NCBI GenBank assembly: GCA_030916665.1
Contig: JAUPWC010000524.1
Location: 1 to 7,019 of the forward strand
Reading direction: 5' to 3'
Length of the DNA: 7,019 bases
Origin: Verrucomicrobiota bacterium
GTDB taxonomy: Bacteria; Verrucomicrobiota; Verrucomicrobiia; Opitutales; Opitutaceae
The stretch's first letter is position 1. Each line of letters starts with the position of its first letter. Below, piece by piece: positions 1 to 5,264 of this stretch. The notes beneath the pieces are model-generated. The model made no database searches and had not been told where the DNA came from. It worked only from the letters and a program-made list of their open reading frames with translations. A program made the translations under genes and the position numbers.

Positions 1-803
1 ACGACGTAAAGCAGCGGCAGTCTGCCGACCATCTGCACGTTGAAGAGGAATATCGCAGCCAGCAGGATGAGCGTCACCTGCACGTAGCCGACCGAGATGA
101 AGGGCAGGATCTTGCCGATCATGACCTCGGCGGGGCGCACCGGCGTGGCGAGCAGGTTCTCCATCGTGCCGCGCTCGCGCTCGCGCGTGATGGCCAGGCC
201 GGTGATGACGACCATCGTCATCGTGAGCACCACGCCCATGAGGCCGGGCACGACGTTGTATTGCGTGATGTTCTCCGGGTTGTAGTGGGCGTGGACCTGG
301 AAATCCACGGGGCCGGGCGTGCCCCGCAGCCGCGCCAGCGGGCCGGTGAGGTCGCGGTCAAAGGCGCTGGCGGCGAGGCTGCGTGCTGCCGCCACGGCGG
401 GTCCGACGGCCGCAGGGTCGGAGGCATCGGCTTCGACCAGCACGGTCGGGCGTTCGCCACGGATAAGGTCACGCGTGAAATCCTCCGGGATGTTTATCAC
501 GAACTGCACCTCGCCGAGCTGAAGCAGCCGGTGCGCCTCCGCCTCGGTGGCGGCCTCGCGCACGAGGGAGAAGTAGCCGCTGTTCTTCAGTGCGGCGACG
601 AGCGTGCGCGCGTAGGGTCCCTGGTCGGCGGCGCGGATGACGGCGGGCAGGTGCTTGGGGTCGGTGTTGATGGCGAAGCCGAAGAGCGTGAGCTGCAGCA
701 GCGGGATGCCGACCATCATGCCGAAGGTCACGCGGTCGCGCTTCATCTGGATGAACTCCTTCAGCACGACGGCCCACAGGCGATGGAGAGTGAAGCGCCT
801 CAT
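1..803 (-). CDS. ABC-2 type transporter permease (YbhS/YbhR/YhhJ-like), C-terminus cut by window edge
   Basis: This is the inner-membrane subunit of an ABC exporter. I translated it by hand from the ATG at 803-801 and found 267 residues with no stop before the edge; family members are usually about 370-380 residues, so roughly the last 100 are missing. Residues 1-25 are basic and amphipathic, ending MKRDRVTFG. A first membrane segment spans about 26-44. A large soluble domain (about 45-183) faces the periplasm. A second membrane segment lies at about 185-204, followed by the diagnostic cytoplasmic motif ERERGTMENLLATPV (208-222), and a third at about 231-254. The start codon overlaps the ATPase stop as ATGA, so the two are probably translationally coupled. 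A second permease gene commonly follows in this operon type and would lie outside the window. The exported substrate cannot be read from the sequence. Confidence 0.93.
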   Translation of the reverse strand, partial: MRRFTLHRLWAVVLKEFIQMKRDRVTFGMMVGIPLLQLTLFGFAINTDPKHLPAVIRAADQGPYARTLVAALKNSGYFSLVREAATEAEAHRLLQLGEVQFVINIPEDFTRDLIRGERPTVLVEADASDPAAVGPAVAAARSLAASAFDRDLTGPLARLRGTPGPVDFQVHAHYNPENITQYNVVPGLMGVVLTMTMVVITGLAITRERERGTMENLLATPVRPAEVMIGKILPFISVGYVQVTLILLAAIFLFNVQMVGRLPLLYV

Positions 804-1738
804 TTGAAATTGTCCTCCGCGTGGTCCATCAGGCAGATGAAGACGTCCTCCAGGCTGGAGGGTATTTCCCGGCATTCGAGCGCGGGCGTGCGAACGGCCG
901 CGATGGTGGCGGCCAATTGGGCGGGATCGTGTCCGCAGACGTGCAGGGTGTTGCCGAAGGCCACCACCTGCTCGACGCCCGGGCGGTCGCGCAGCGCGGC
1001 GGCGATCACGGCAAGATTCGGACCGGCGACGCTCCAGGTGGTGAGCTTCGCGGCGGCGAGCACGTCGGGCAGCGTGCCGCGCGTGAGCAGGTTGCCATAG
1101 GCAAGATAGGCGAGCCGGTGGCAACGCTCGGCCTCGTCCATGTAGTGCGTGGTGATGAGCACGGTCAGACCGTCGGCGGCGAGGCGGTGGATCTCGTCCC
1201 AGAAGTCGCGGCGCGCCTTCGGGTCCACGCCGGCGGTGGGTTCGTCGAGCAGGAGCAGTTGCGGCGAATGGATGAGCGAGGCCGCGAGGGCGAGGCGCTG
1301 CTTCCAGCCGCCCGAGAGCTGGCCGGCGAGCTGGTGGCTGCGGTTGGCGAGGCCGAGGCGTTCCAGGCTTTGCTGCACGGCGGCGCGGCGGTCGGGCACG
1401 TCGTAGATGCGGGCGATGAAGTCGAGGTTCTCCCGGATGCTCAGGTCCTCGTAATAGCTGAACCTCTGCGTCATGTAGCCGACATGGCGTTTGATGTCGG
1501 CCTGCTGCGTGCGCACGTCGTAGCCGAGGCAGGTGCCGGTGCCGGCGTCGGGCGTCAGCAGACCGCAGAGCATGCGGATGAAGGTGGTTTTGCCGCTGCC
1601 GTTTGGGCCGAGGAAGCCGTAGATCTCGCCGCGCTTCACCTGCAGGTTGATGCCGTTGACGACGGTCTTCGCGCCGAAACGCTTGGTCACACCGGTGACG
1701 TCGATGGCGAAGGCGGTGGCGGCGAAGTCAGGCTGCAT
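800..1738 (-). CDS. ABC transporter ATP-binding protein (YbhF/CcmA-like exporter ATPase)
   Basis: This is the cytoplasmic ATPase that powers the adjoining ABC-2 permease. Counted from the ATG at 1738 (312 residues), all nucleotide-binding motifs are intact: Walker A GPNGSGKT (44-51), Q-loop glutamine in MTQ (91), signature LSGGW (141-145), Walker B LLLLDEP (161-167), D-loop GVD (170-172) and H-loop histidine (198). The C-terminal 100 or so residues form the accessory region usual in exporter ATPases. E. coli YbhF carries two ATPase domains in one chain; this protein has one, so the complex should use a homodimer. The frame stays open up to a TTG at 1804, but that extension runs through the REPIN-like palindromes at 1748-1817 and has no family similarity that I recognise, so I chose the ATG at 1738. 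None of the candidate starts has a Shine-Dalgarno. The gene ends in an ATGA overlap with the permease. Confidence 0.93.
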   Translation of the reverse strand: MQPDFAATAFAIDVTGVTKRFGAKTVVNGINLQVKRGEIYGFLGPNGSGKTTFIRMLCGLLTPDAGTGTCLGYDVRTQQADIKRHVGYMTQRFSYYEDLSIRENLDFIARIYDVPDRRAAVQQSLERLGLANRSHQLAGQLSGGWKQRLALAASLIHSPQLLLLDEPTAGVDPKARRDFWDEIHRLAADGLTVLITTHYMDEAERCHRLAYLAYGNLLTRGTLPDVLAAAKLTTWSVAGPNLAVIAAALRDRPGVEQVVAFGNTLHVCGHDPAQLAATIAAVRTPALECREIPSSLEDVFICLMDHAEDNFK

Positions 1739-1747
1739 GGCTGGGGC

Positions 1748-1817
1748 GTGGGCGGTGAGCTTGCTCACGCCACGAAGGTCGCGGGACGGTCGTGGCGCCT
1801 GCAAGCAGGCCGCCCAC
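1748..1817. repeat. REPIN-like paired hairpin repeat (element A) between adaptor and ATPase genes
   Basis: Two 28-nt arms (1748-1775 and 1790-1817) lie in inverted orientation around a 14-nt spacer. Read 5' to 3', each arm starts GTGGGCGG, has the core GCTTGC, and ends CGCCACGA. The arms are identical at 22 of 28 positions. The six differences are exactly the two flanks of the core, TGA...TCA in the left arm and CCT...AGG in the right, so each arm still folds into its own 6-bp stem with a TT loop. The same frame recurs at 5172-5259. REP doublets in other bacteria have this architecture; membership in a genome-wide family is inferred. The element sits inside the efflux operon and could form a strong mRNA structure between the adaptor and ATPase cistrons. 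Confidence 0.8.
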
Positions 1818-1864
1818 AGGGAGCCGACGAACTGGGTGAAGGGTTGCGGACATGGGAGCGGGCC

Positions 1865-1879
1865 GGTCGGAGACCGACC
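1865..1879. repeat. Short palindrome directly after the adaptor stop codon
   Basis: GGTCGG and CCGACC form a 6-bp perfect stem around a 3-nt loop, starting right after the TAG stop (1882-1880) of the adaptor gene in the direction of transcription. No T-run follows, so it is not a canonical intrinsic terminator. It may protect the 3' end of a processed adaptor mRNA, or be a separate dispersed repeat. Confidence 0.5.
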
Positions 1880-2851
1880 CTACTTGGACGGCGTCACCTC
1901 GACGGGTTGGCCGGGGTGGAGGTCGCGCGCGACGGCGTTGTCGAAGGATGCCTCGACCATGAACACGAGCTTGCTGCGGTTCTCGCGGTTGTAGAGCACC
2001 GGCGGCGTGTATTCGGGCTTGGGCGAGAGATAGCTGATGCGGGCCTCGAGCGGGGCGGATCGGCCGGTGAGTGCGACCTGCACGGTGTCGCCGGCCTTGA
2101 GCGCGCCGAAATCCGCCTCGGGCACGAAGAAGCGGACCTTGAGATTGTCGGGTGGCAGCAGGGTGATGACCGGCATGGCCGCGGCGACGAACTCGCCTTC
2201 GCGATAGAGCGTGTCGTAGATCAATCCGTCGCGGGGGGCGCTCACGCTCTTCTGCGCCACGGCCCAGCCGGCTCGGTCGAGCGCGGCCTGGGCGGCGGCG
2301 GTTTCGGCCTCGGCGGCGGCGATGACATCGGTGCGGGCGCCGAGGCGGGCGGTTTCAAGCTGGGCGACCAGTTCGGCGACCTGCTTGGTGGCGGCTTCCT
2401 GGTTCAGGCGGGCGCGGTCGAAGTCATCGTCGGAGGCGACGCGGTTTTCGTGCAGCTTGGTGAGGCGCTCGAGTTCGCGGGTGGAGAGTTCGGCGGCGGC
2501 GCGGGCCTGCGCGAAGCGAGCTTCGATGACGGCGAGTTCGGTGGGTCGCTGGCCCTTGCGCAGGTCGGCGAGCCGGGCCTGCGCGGCGCGCACGCGTCCG
2601 ACGGCCTCGCCGAGCGCGGCGGATTCCGCGCCCTGTTCGAGCTGGAAGAGCGGCGTGCCGGCGGTGACGCGCGCGCCTTTGGCCACGGTGAGCTTTTCGA
2701 GGCGGCCGGCGAGCGGGGCGGCGAGCTGGACGAATTCGCCTTCGAGATAACCCTGGTAGCCGGCGGGTTCGCGGCGGCCGCAGCCGACGAGAGCGAGGGT
2801 GAGGGCGGCGAGCGCCACGAGGGCGGACTTAGCGGGGAAACAGTTTTTCAT
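1880..2851 (-). CDS. HlyD/YbhG-like periplasmic adaptor (membrane fusion) lipoprotein
   Basis: This 323-residue protein should bridge the inner-membrane ABC exporter to an outer-membrane channel. It begins with a lipoprotein signal: basic N-terminus, hydrophobic stretch 9-22, and lipobox LVGC with the lipidated cysteine at 24. The first half of a biotinyl-lipoyl domain is at about 39-72 (VQLAAPLAGRLEKL, GTPLFQLE). A long alanine/glutamate-rich coiled-coil hairpin spans about 76-200. The second lipoyl half (SAPRDGLIYDTLYREGEFV) spans about 204-232. A beta-barrel region then runs to the C-terminal LHPGQPVEV signature (311-319). Its length is close to E. coli YbhG (about 330). The ATG at 2851 lies 23 bp inside the end of the TetR gene, so the two are co-transcribed. 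No channel gene is visible, so a TolC-like partner would come from elsewhere. The substrate is unknown. Confidence 0.93.
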   Translation of the reverse strand: MKNCFPAKSALVALAALTLALVGCGRREPAGYQGYLEGEFVQLAAPLAGRLEKLTVAKGARVTAGTPLFQLEQGAESAALGEAVGRVRAAQARLADLRKGQRPTELAVIEARFAQARAAAELSTRELERLTKLHENRVASDDDFDRARLNQEAATKQVAELVAQLETARLGARTDVIAAAEAETAAAQAALDRAGWAVAQKSVSAPRDGLIYDTLYREGEFVAAAMPVITLLPPDNLKVRFFVPEADFGALKAGDTVQVALTGRSAPLEARISYLSPKPEYTPPVLYNRENRSKLVFMVEASFDNAVARDLHPGQPVEVTPSK

Positions 2852-3476
2852 GTTCTTTGCGTCCGGCGGGGGTGAGCAGTCCGCCGAAGAAGAGGTCGAT
2901 GGCGCGGGGCAGGACGTCGCGCGGGGCGAAGCCGAGCCGGTCGAGGGTGGCGGGCTGGATGAGGCCCTGCATGGCCTGGAGGAAAAACTCCACGGCGAAC
3001 GCCCCGTCCACGTCGTCGCGGACCTTGCCGTTGATTTTCCCTTCCTCGATGAAGCGGCCGAAGATGTAGGGAATGTTCTTCTGGCGCATCTCGACGGTGA
3101 GTTCGTGAAGCTCGGGGGCGAAGCGCTGGAGGTCGCGGAGCGTGCGCGGATTCAGAAGCGCGAGCCGCTGCACCATGCCCTCGGCGAAACCGCGGAGTTT
3201 TTCTGAGAAGCCGAGCCGGCGGTTGGCCAACAGGGCCTCGGCGTCGGCGCGGACCTCACGGCCCAGCTGGGCGATGACGGCGCGCATGATCTCTTCCTTG
3301 CTGCGGAAATGCACGTAGAGCGTCTTCTTGCTCATGCCGAGTTCGGCGGCGAGGTCGTCCATGGTGCAGGCGCAGTAGCCGTGGGCGAAGAAATGCTCGC
3401 GCGCCTGGCGCAGAATGCGGGCGACGGCGGGATCGTCGGAAGCGGTGGTCGGGGGCTGGGTAGCGGCGGTGGGCAT
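2829..3476 (-). CDS. TetR/AcrR-family transcriptional repressor
   Basis: This 215-residue regulator heads the efflux operon. Residues 18-65 form the TetR DNA-binding domain: helix 1 ARILRQAREHFFAHGY, then the helix-turn-helix TMDDLAAELGMSKKTLYVHF (38-57), followed by RSKEEIM. The first 15 residues are a Pro/Thr/Ala-rich tail. Residues about 70-215 are the helical ligand-binding and dimerisation domain, which is variable in this family and does not reveal the inducer. The gene overlaps the adaptor start by 23 bp, and the perfect palindrome at 3486-3515 overlaps its own promoter. Together these indicate an autoregulated repressor of the exporter genes, as with E. coli CecR and ybhGFSR. The ATG at 3476 is preceded by CCTCC rather than a Shine-Dalgarno. 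Confidence 0.95.
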   Translation of the reverse strand: MPTAATQPPTTASDDPAVARILRQAREHFFAHGYCACTMDDLAAELGMSKKTLYVHFRSKEEIMRAVIAQLGREVRADAEALLANRRLGFSEKLRGFAEGMVQRLALLNPRTLRDLQRFAPELHELTVEMRQKNIPYIFGRFIEEGKINGKVRDDVDGAFAVEFFLQAMQGLIQPATLDRLGFAPRDVLPRAIDLFFGGLLTPAGRKEHEKLFPR

Positions 3477-3485
3477 GGAGGTCTT

Positions 3486-3515
3486 AGGAAACTATAAGCG
3501 TATTTATAGTTTCCT
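3486..3515. promoter_or_regulatory. Probable TetR operator: 12-bp arms, 6-bp spacer
   Basis: The arm AGGAAACTATAA (3486-3497) and its exact reverse complement TTATAGTTTCCT (3504-3515) flank a 6-bp spacer. Arm length and dyad symmetry fit binding by one or two TetR dimers. It is an AT-rich island in GC-rich DNA, 9 bp from the TetR start codon, and it covers the spacer and -10 region of the predicted promoter. Binding would therefore block RNA polymerase. Which protein binds it is inferred from position. Confidence 0.85.
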
Positions 3516-3522
3516 GTGTCAA
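3493..3522 (-). promoter_or_regulatory. Predicted sigma70-type promoter of the efflux operon
   Basis: On the minus strand a perfect TTGACA -35 box occupies 3522-3517. A -10 candidate lies 17 bp on (GCTTAT, 3499-3494) or 18 bp on (CTTATA, 3498-3493). The -35 box is strong, but the -10 is poor and its exact position is uncertain. The palindromic operator overlaps the spacer and -10. Confidence 0.6.
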
Positions 3523-3575
3523 GCCGGTACCTTGGCCGGGGTTGCCATGATCGGTGTGCCACCTAGCTTGGCCGG

Positions 3576-4007
3576 ATGCTCGTTGCTCCAGCCGATCCTT
3601 TGCCCGTCCTCCTGTTCGATGGTGAATGCGGGCTGTGCAACAGCGGGGTGCGGCTGTTGCTGCGCACGGACCGTCGCGGGCGGTTGTATTTCGCCCCGCT
3701 GCAGGGAGCGGCGGCGCAGGCCTATTTGCGAAGCAAGGGTCTGCCGACGGAGGATTATAATTCGCTCGTGTTCGTGCCGGATTGGCGGGAGCCGGAGCGG
3801 CACGCGCCAATGCTGCGCACCGACGGTGCGCTCGCTGCGGCGGCCGAGGTCGGCGGCGTTTGGCGGCTGGTCACATGGATGCGGGTGCTGCCGGCCTGGG
3901 CGCGCGATCCGTTCTACAAGCTGGTGGCGCGCACGCGGTATGCGCTCTTCGGGGAATACCGGCCTACGCCGCTACCGGACCCGGTCTGGGCGGAGCGATT
4001 TTTATAG
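3576..4007 (+). CDS. DUF393 / thiol-disulfide oxidoreductase DCC family protein
   Basis: This 143-residue soluble protein belongs to the DCC (DUF393, YuxK-like) family. The hallmark is near the N-terminus: VLLFDGECGLCN (11-22), with Asp15, Cys18 and Cys21 giving the DxxCxxC motif. The family is predicted to have a thioredoxin-like fold and redox activity, but physiological substrates are generally unknown. Other family features are the central PLQG segment after LYFAP and the C-terminal aromatic/basic stretch WARDPFYKLVARTRYALFG. Full length matches the family. The ATG at 3576 is the only start that leaves a normal short lead before the motif; no Shine-Dalgarno precedes it. It diverges from the TetR gene with 99 bp between start codons, so the operator could also affect it, although I see no good plus-strand promoter there. 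Confidence 0.9.
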   Translation: MLVAPADPLPVLLFDGECGLCNSGVRLLLRTDRRGRLYFAPLQGAAAQAYLRSKGLPTEDYNSLVFVPDWREPERHAPMLRTDGALAAAAEVGGVWRLVTWMRVLPAWARDPFYKLVARTRYALFGEYRPTPLPDPVWAERFL

Positions 4008-4027
4008 GCCCTATACGCCGCATAGGG
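4003..4027. repeat. Two overlapping small hairpins at the DUF393 stop
   Basis: TATAGG (4003-4008) pairs with CCTATA (4010-4015), and CCCTAT (4009-4014) pairs with ATAGGG (4022-4027). They share bases, so only one can form at a time. No T-run follows on the plus strand. They may act as a weak 3' end signal for the DUF393 mRNA; function is not shown. Confidence 0.35.
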
Positions 4028-4036
4028 TCGATGGGT

Positions 4037-4067
4037 AAAACAAAAAAGCCGGACAGACGTCCGGCTT
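4037..4067 (-). terminator. Rho-independent terminator of the RNA-binding protein gene
   Basis: On the minus strand, AAGCCGGAC (4067-4059) pairs with GTCCGGCTT (4054-4046) around a 4-nt loop. The transcript continues into a run of T (six A on the plus strand, 4042-4047), then G and four more T. It starts 25 bp past the RNA-binding protein stop. The plus-strand reading has no T-run, so it serves the minus-strand gene. Confidence 0.9.
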
Positions 4068-4091
4068 GAAAGAGAGGTTGGGTGAGGAGGC

Positions 4092-4541
4092 TTACTGGCG
4101 CTCGTAGCCGCCGTCGCCACCACCGCGGTCGCCGCGATAACCGCCGCCACCGCCTCGATCACCGCGGTAACCACCGCCGCCGCCGCGACCGCCGCGGAAG
4201 CCGCCACCGCCGCCGCGACCGCCGCGGAAGCCACCACCGCCGCCGCCGCCACGGAAACCACCACCGCCGCCACCCGGAGGACGCTCCTCACGCGGGCGGG
4301 CGATGTTCACGGCAAGCGGACGGTTCTCGAGCTGGTGGCCGTGGAACTTATCAACGGCCTTCTGGGCCTCATCGGCGCTACCCATCGTCACGAAAGCGAA
4401 GCCGCGCGAGCGACCGGTAAACTTGTCGAAGATGATCTCAACGACGCTGACGGTGCCAACCTGGCCGAACAGGGCTTCAAGATCCTGCGCGGTGCTGGCG
4501 AAGGGGAGGTTCCCCACGTAGAGCTTGGAGTTTTCTGACAT
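4092..4541 (-). CDS. Glycine-rich RRM RNA-binding protein
   Basis: This 149-residue protein has one RNA-recognition motif and an RGG tail. The RRM occupies about 6-84: RNP2 is LYVGNL (7-12) and RNP1 is RGFAFVTM (46-53), with the aromatic residues Tyr8, Phe48 and Phe50 in place to stack on RNA bases. Residues 90-149 are almost only Gly, Arg, Phe/Tyr and Asp, with four decamers of the form FRGGRGGGGG or YRGDRGGGGG at 105-144. Such proteins in cyanobacteria and other bacteria act as RNA chaperones and are often cold-inducible; that role here is inference. The ATG at 4541 has no Shine-Dalgarno (CATCATCAC precedes it). The gene is monocistronic, with its own terminator at 4037-4067, and diverges from the SWIB gene. 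Confidence 0.95.
   Translation of the reverse strand: MSENSKLYVGNLPFASTAQDLEALFGQVGTVSVVEIIFDKFTGRSRGFAFVTMGSADEAQKAVDKFHGHQLENRPLAVNIARPREERPPGGGGGGFRGGGGGGGFRGGRGGGGGFRGGRGGGGGYRGDRGGGGGYRGDRGGGDGGYERQ
4110..4229 (-). repeat. Four 30-bp coding tandem repeats (RGG decamers)
   Basis: Four consecutive 30-bp units encode residues 105-144 of the RRM protein. The two 5' units read FRGGRGGGGG, the third YRGDRGGGGG and the last YRGDRGGGDG. They are near-identical at DNA level within each pair. Period and in-frame length allow unit number to change without frameshift. Confidence 0.8.
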
Positions 4542-4807
4542 GTGATGATGAGAGCTGATGCTGCTGCCTTGCCGCCCGTCCCCGGCTGTCGGATTTCAAA
4601 TCATCACTGAACTCTGGCGCTCACCTGACAATTCTCCGTGGCGGTAGAATCTAACAAACAACCAACCCAACAACGGTCAGGCTGTCGGCGCCGGCCGGGG
4701 TGGCAAGCGCGTTTTGGCCGGTCCACCGGTCGTGCGCGCGGCGATTCTCCCTCTGGAAAAGTGGATTTCTCCTCTAGAAAATCGTTGCATTGGCATAACC
4801 GGGTTCT
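4542..4807. promoter_or_regulatory. Divergent intergenic region between the RRM and SWIB genes
   Basis: No credible small gene lies in these 266 bp. The RRM side (4542-4673) looks like an untranslated leader preceded by an unusually T/G-rich minus-strand stretch. A weak promoter candidate there has TTGTTG (4673-4668) as -35 and GATTCT (4651-4646) as -10. The middle (4681-4740) is very GC-rich, with a small palindrome at 4718-4729. The SWIB side holds an imperfect direct repeat (4743-4781) and a promoter candidate (4785-4812). Confidence 0.5.
4743..4781 (+). repeat. Imperfect 18-bp direct repeat upstream of the SWIB gene
   Basis: GATTCTCCCTCTGGAAAA (4743-4760) and GATTTCTCCTCTAGAAAA (4764-4781) match at 14 of 18 positions, or almost completely if one base is slipped. 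They are 21 bp apart, two helical turns, so they face the same side of the DNA. They lie just upstream of the -35 candidate of the SWIB gene, a usual place for an activator. Confidence 0.5.
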
Positions 4808-4812
4808 ATGAC
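4785..4812 (+). promoter_or_regulatory. Possible SWIB promoter
   Basis: TTGCAT (4785-4790) and TATGAC (4807-4812) are separated by 16 bp and would start transcription a few bases before the ATG at 4823. If correct, the mRNA is almost leaderless and the upstream ATG at 4808 is not used. Both hexamers are imperfect. Confidence 0.3.
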
Positions 4813-4822
4813 GAATGCCACT

Positions 4823-5092
4823 ATGGCTAAAAAATCCACTCGTAAACCCAACGCCGCTTTCATGAAGCCGGTTACCCCCAACGAGAAGCTCGCCGCCGTC
4901 GTCGGCGCCAAGCCTCTCCCCCGCACGGAGCTCACCAAGAAGCTCTGGGCCTATATCAAGAAGAACGGTCTCCAGGACAAGAAGAACAAGCGCATGATCA
5001 ACGCCGACGACGCCCTCAAGGCCGTGTTCGGTGGCAAGGCGCAGGTCAGCATGTTCGACATGACCAAGCTGGTCAGCAAGAACCTGTCCTGA
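4823..5092 (+). CDS. Stand-alone SWIB/MDM2-domain protein
   Basis: This small basic protein (89 residues from the ATG at 4823, 94 from the ATG at 4808) is almost entirely one SWIB domain. It has a lysine-rich start (MAKKSTRKPNAAFMKPV), then LPRTELTKKLWAYIKKNGLQDKKNKRMINADDALKAVFG and the closing MFDMTKLVSKNL. In eukaryotes the domain occurs in SWI/SNF chromatin complexes. In bacteria it is characteristic of Chlamydiae and relatives, either free-standing or fused to topoisomerase I. A role in chromosome structure or transcription is likely but unproven. I prefer the second ATG because chlamydial homologues, as I recall them, begin about there and a -10-like TATGAC overlaps the first. There is no Shine-Dalgarno at either start. 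The gene is monocistronic, with a strong terminator. Confidence 0.93.
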   Translation: MAKKSTRKPNAAFMKPVTPNEKLAAVVGAKPLPRTELTKKLWAYIKKNGLQDKKNKRMINADDALKAVFGGKAQVSMFDMTKLVSKNLS

Positions 5093-5115
5093 TCCGCATC
5101 TCGCGAATCGATTTG

Positions 5116-5152
5116 AAAACGCCGCGGAGCAATCCGCGGCGTTTTTGTTTTT
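5116..5152 (+). terminator. Rho-independent terminator of the SWIB gene
   Basis: A 13-bp perfect stem (5116-5128 with 5133-5145) closes on a GCAA tetraloop, of the stable GNRA class, and runs into TTTTTGTTTTT. It starts 23 bp after the SWIB stop. The strength suggests a highly expressed gene that needs insulation from the next one. Confidence 0.95.
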
Positions 5153-5171
5153 GCTGGGCGGAACGGTTTTC

Positions 5172-5259
5172 CCGTCGGCAGCGAGCTTGCTCGCGCATGA
5201 GTTGATCGCTGACATCGGCTCCAATCTCGATCCAGCGCGAGCAAGCTCGCTGCCCACGG
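5172..5259. repeat. REPIN-like paired hairpin repeat (element B)
   Basis: A 20-bp arm (5177-5196) is repeated as a perfect reverse complement at 5235-5254, with a 38-nt spacer. Pairing extends outward with one mismatch, giving 24 of 25 paired bases (5172-5196 with 5235-5259). Each arm also contains its own 6-bp stem with a TT loop (GCGAGC-TT-GCTCGC). In the spacer, TTGATCG and CGATCCA allow further pairing. The arms share the start GTSGGCRG, the core GCTTGC and the end CGC with element A (1748-1817). It fills most of the gap between the SWIB terminator and the transporter ATG at 5265. It could form a cruciform or a strong hairpin in the transporter leader. Confidence 0.85.
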
Positions 5260-5264
5260 AACCC

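Noticed and set aside
261..1100. A 279-codon plus-strand open frame opposite the permease
   Set aside because: It is a shadow frame; the minus-strand permease translation is intact with a diagnostic motif across the same bases.
1739..1804. A longer ATPase starting at the TTG at 1804
   Set aside because: The extra 22 residues are encoded by the REPIN-like palindromes and do not resemble an ABC ATPase N-terminus.
821..2875. A 684-codon open frame on the plus strand opposite the ATPase and adaptor genes
   Set aside because: It is the antisense shadow of high-GC coding DNA. The product is low-complexity Gly/Glu/Ala/Arg-rich with no family features, while the minus strand encodes two complete recognised proteins.
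3531..3575. Direct repeat CTTGGCCGG at 3531-3539 and 3567-3575, the second abutting the DUF393 start
   Set aside because: Nine bases in GC-rich DNA with no other support; it may be chance.
4110..4229. A CRISPR-like repeat array
   Set aside because: The 30-bp units are contiguous without unique spacers and code for RGG decamers in frame.
3914..4291. A minus-strand Ala/Val-rich frame over the RRM tail
   Set aside because: It is an off-frame reading of the glycine-rich 30-bp repeats and also runs through the terminator at 4037-4067.
4082..4420. A plus-strand Arg/His-rich frame opposite the RRM gene
   Set aside because: It is an antisense artefact of the repeats; the RRM with RNP1 and RNP2 is clearly the coding strand.
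4681..4740. GCAAGC in a GC-rich spacer as another REP arm
   Set aside because: The triplets flanking the core do not pair and the GTGGGC start is absent.
5145..5264. A longer transporter starting at the TTG at 5145
   Set aside because: This would start inside the SWIB terminator and translate the REPIN-like element; a normal EamA N-terminus begins at the ATG at 5265.
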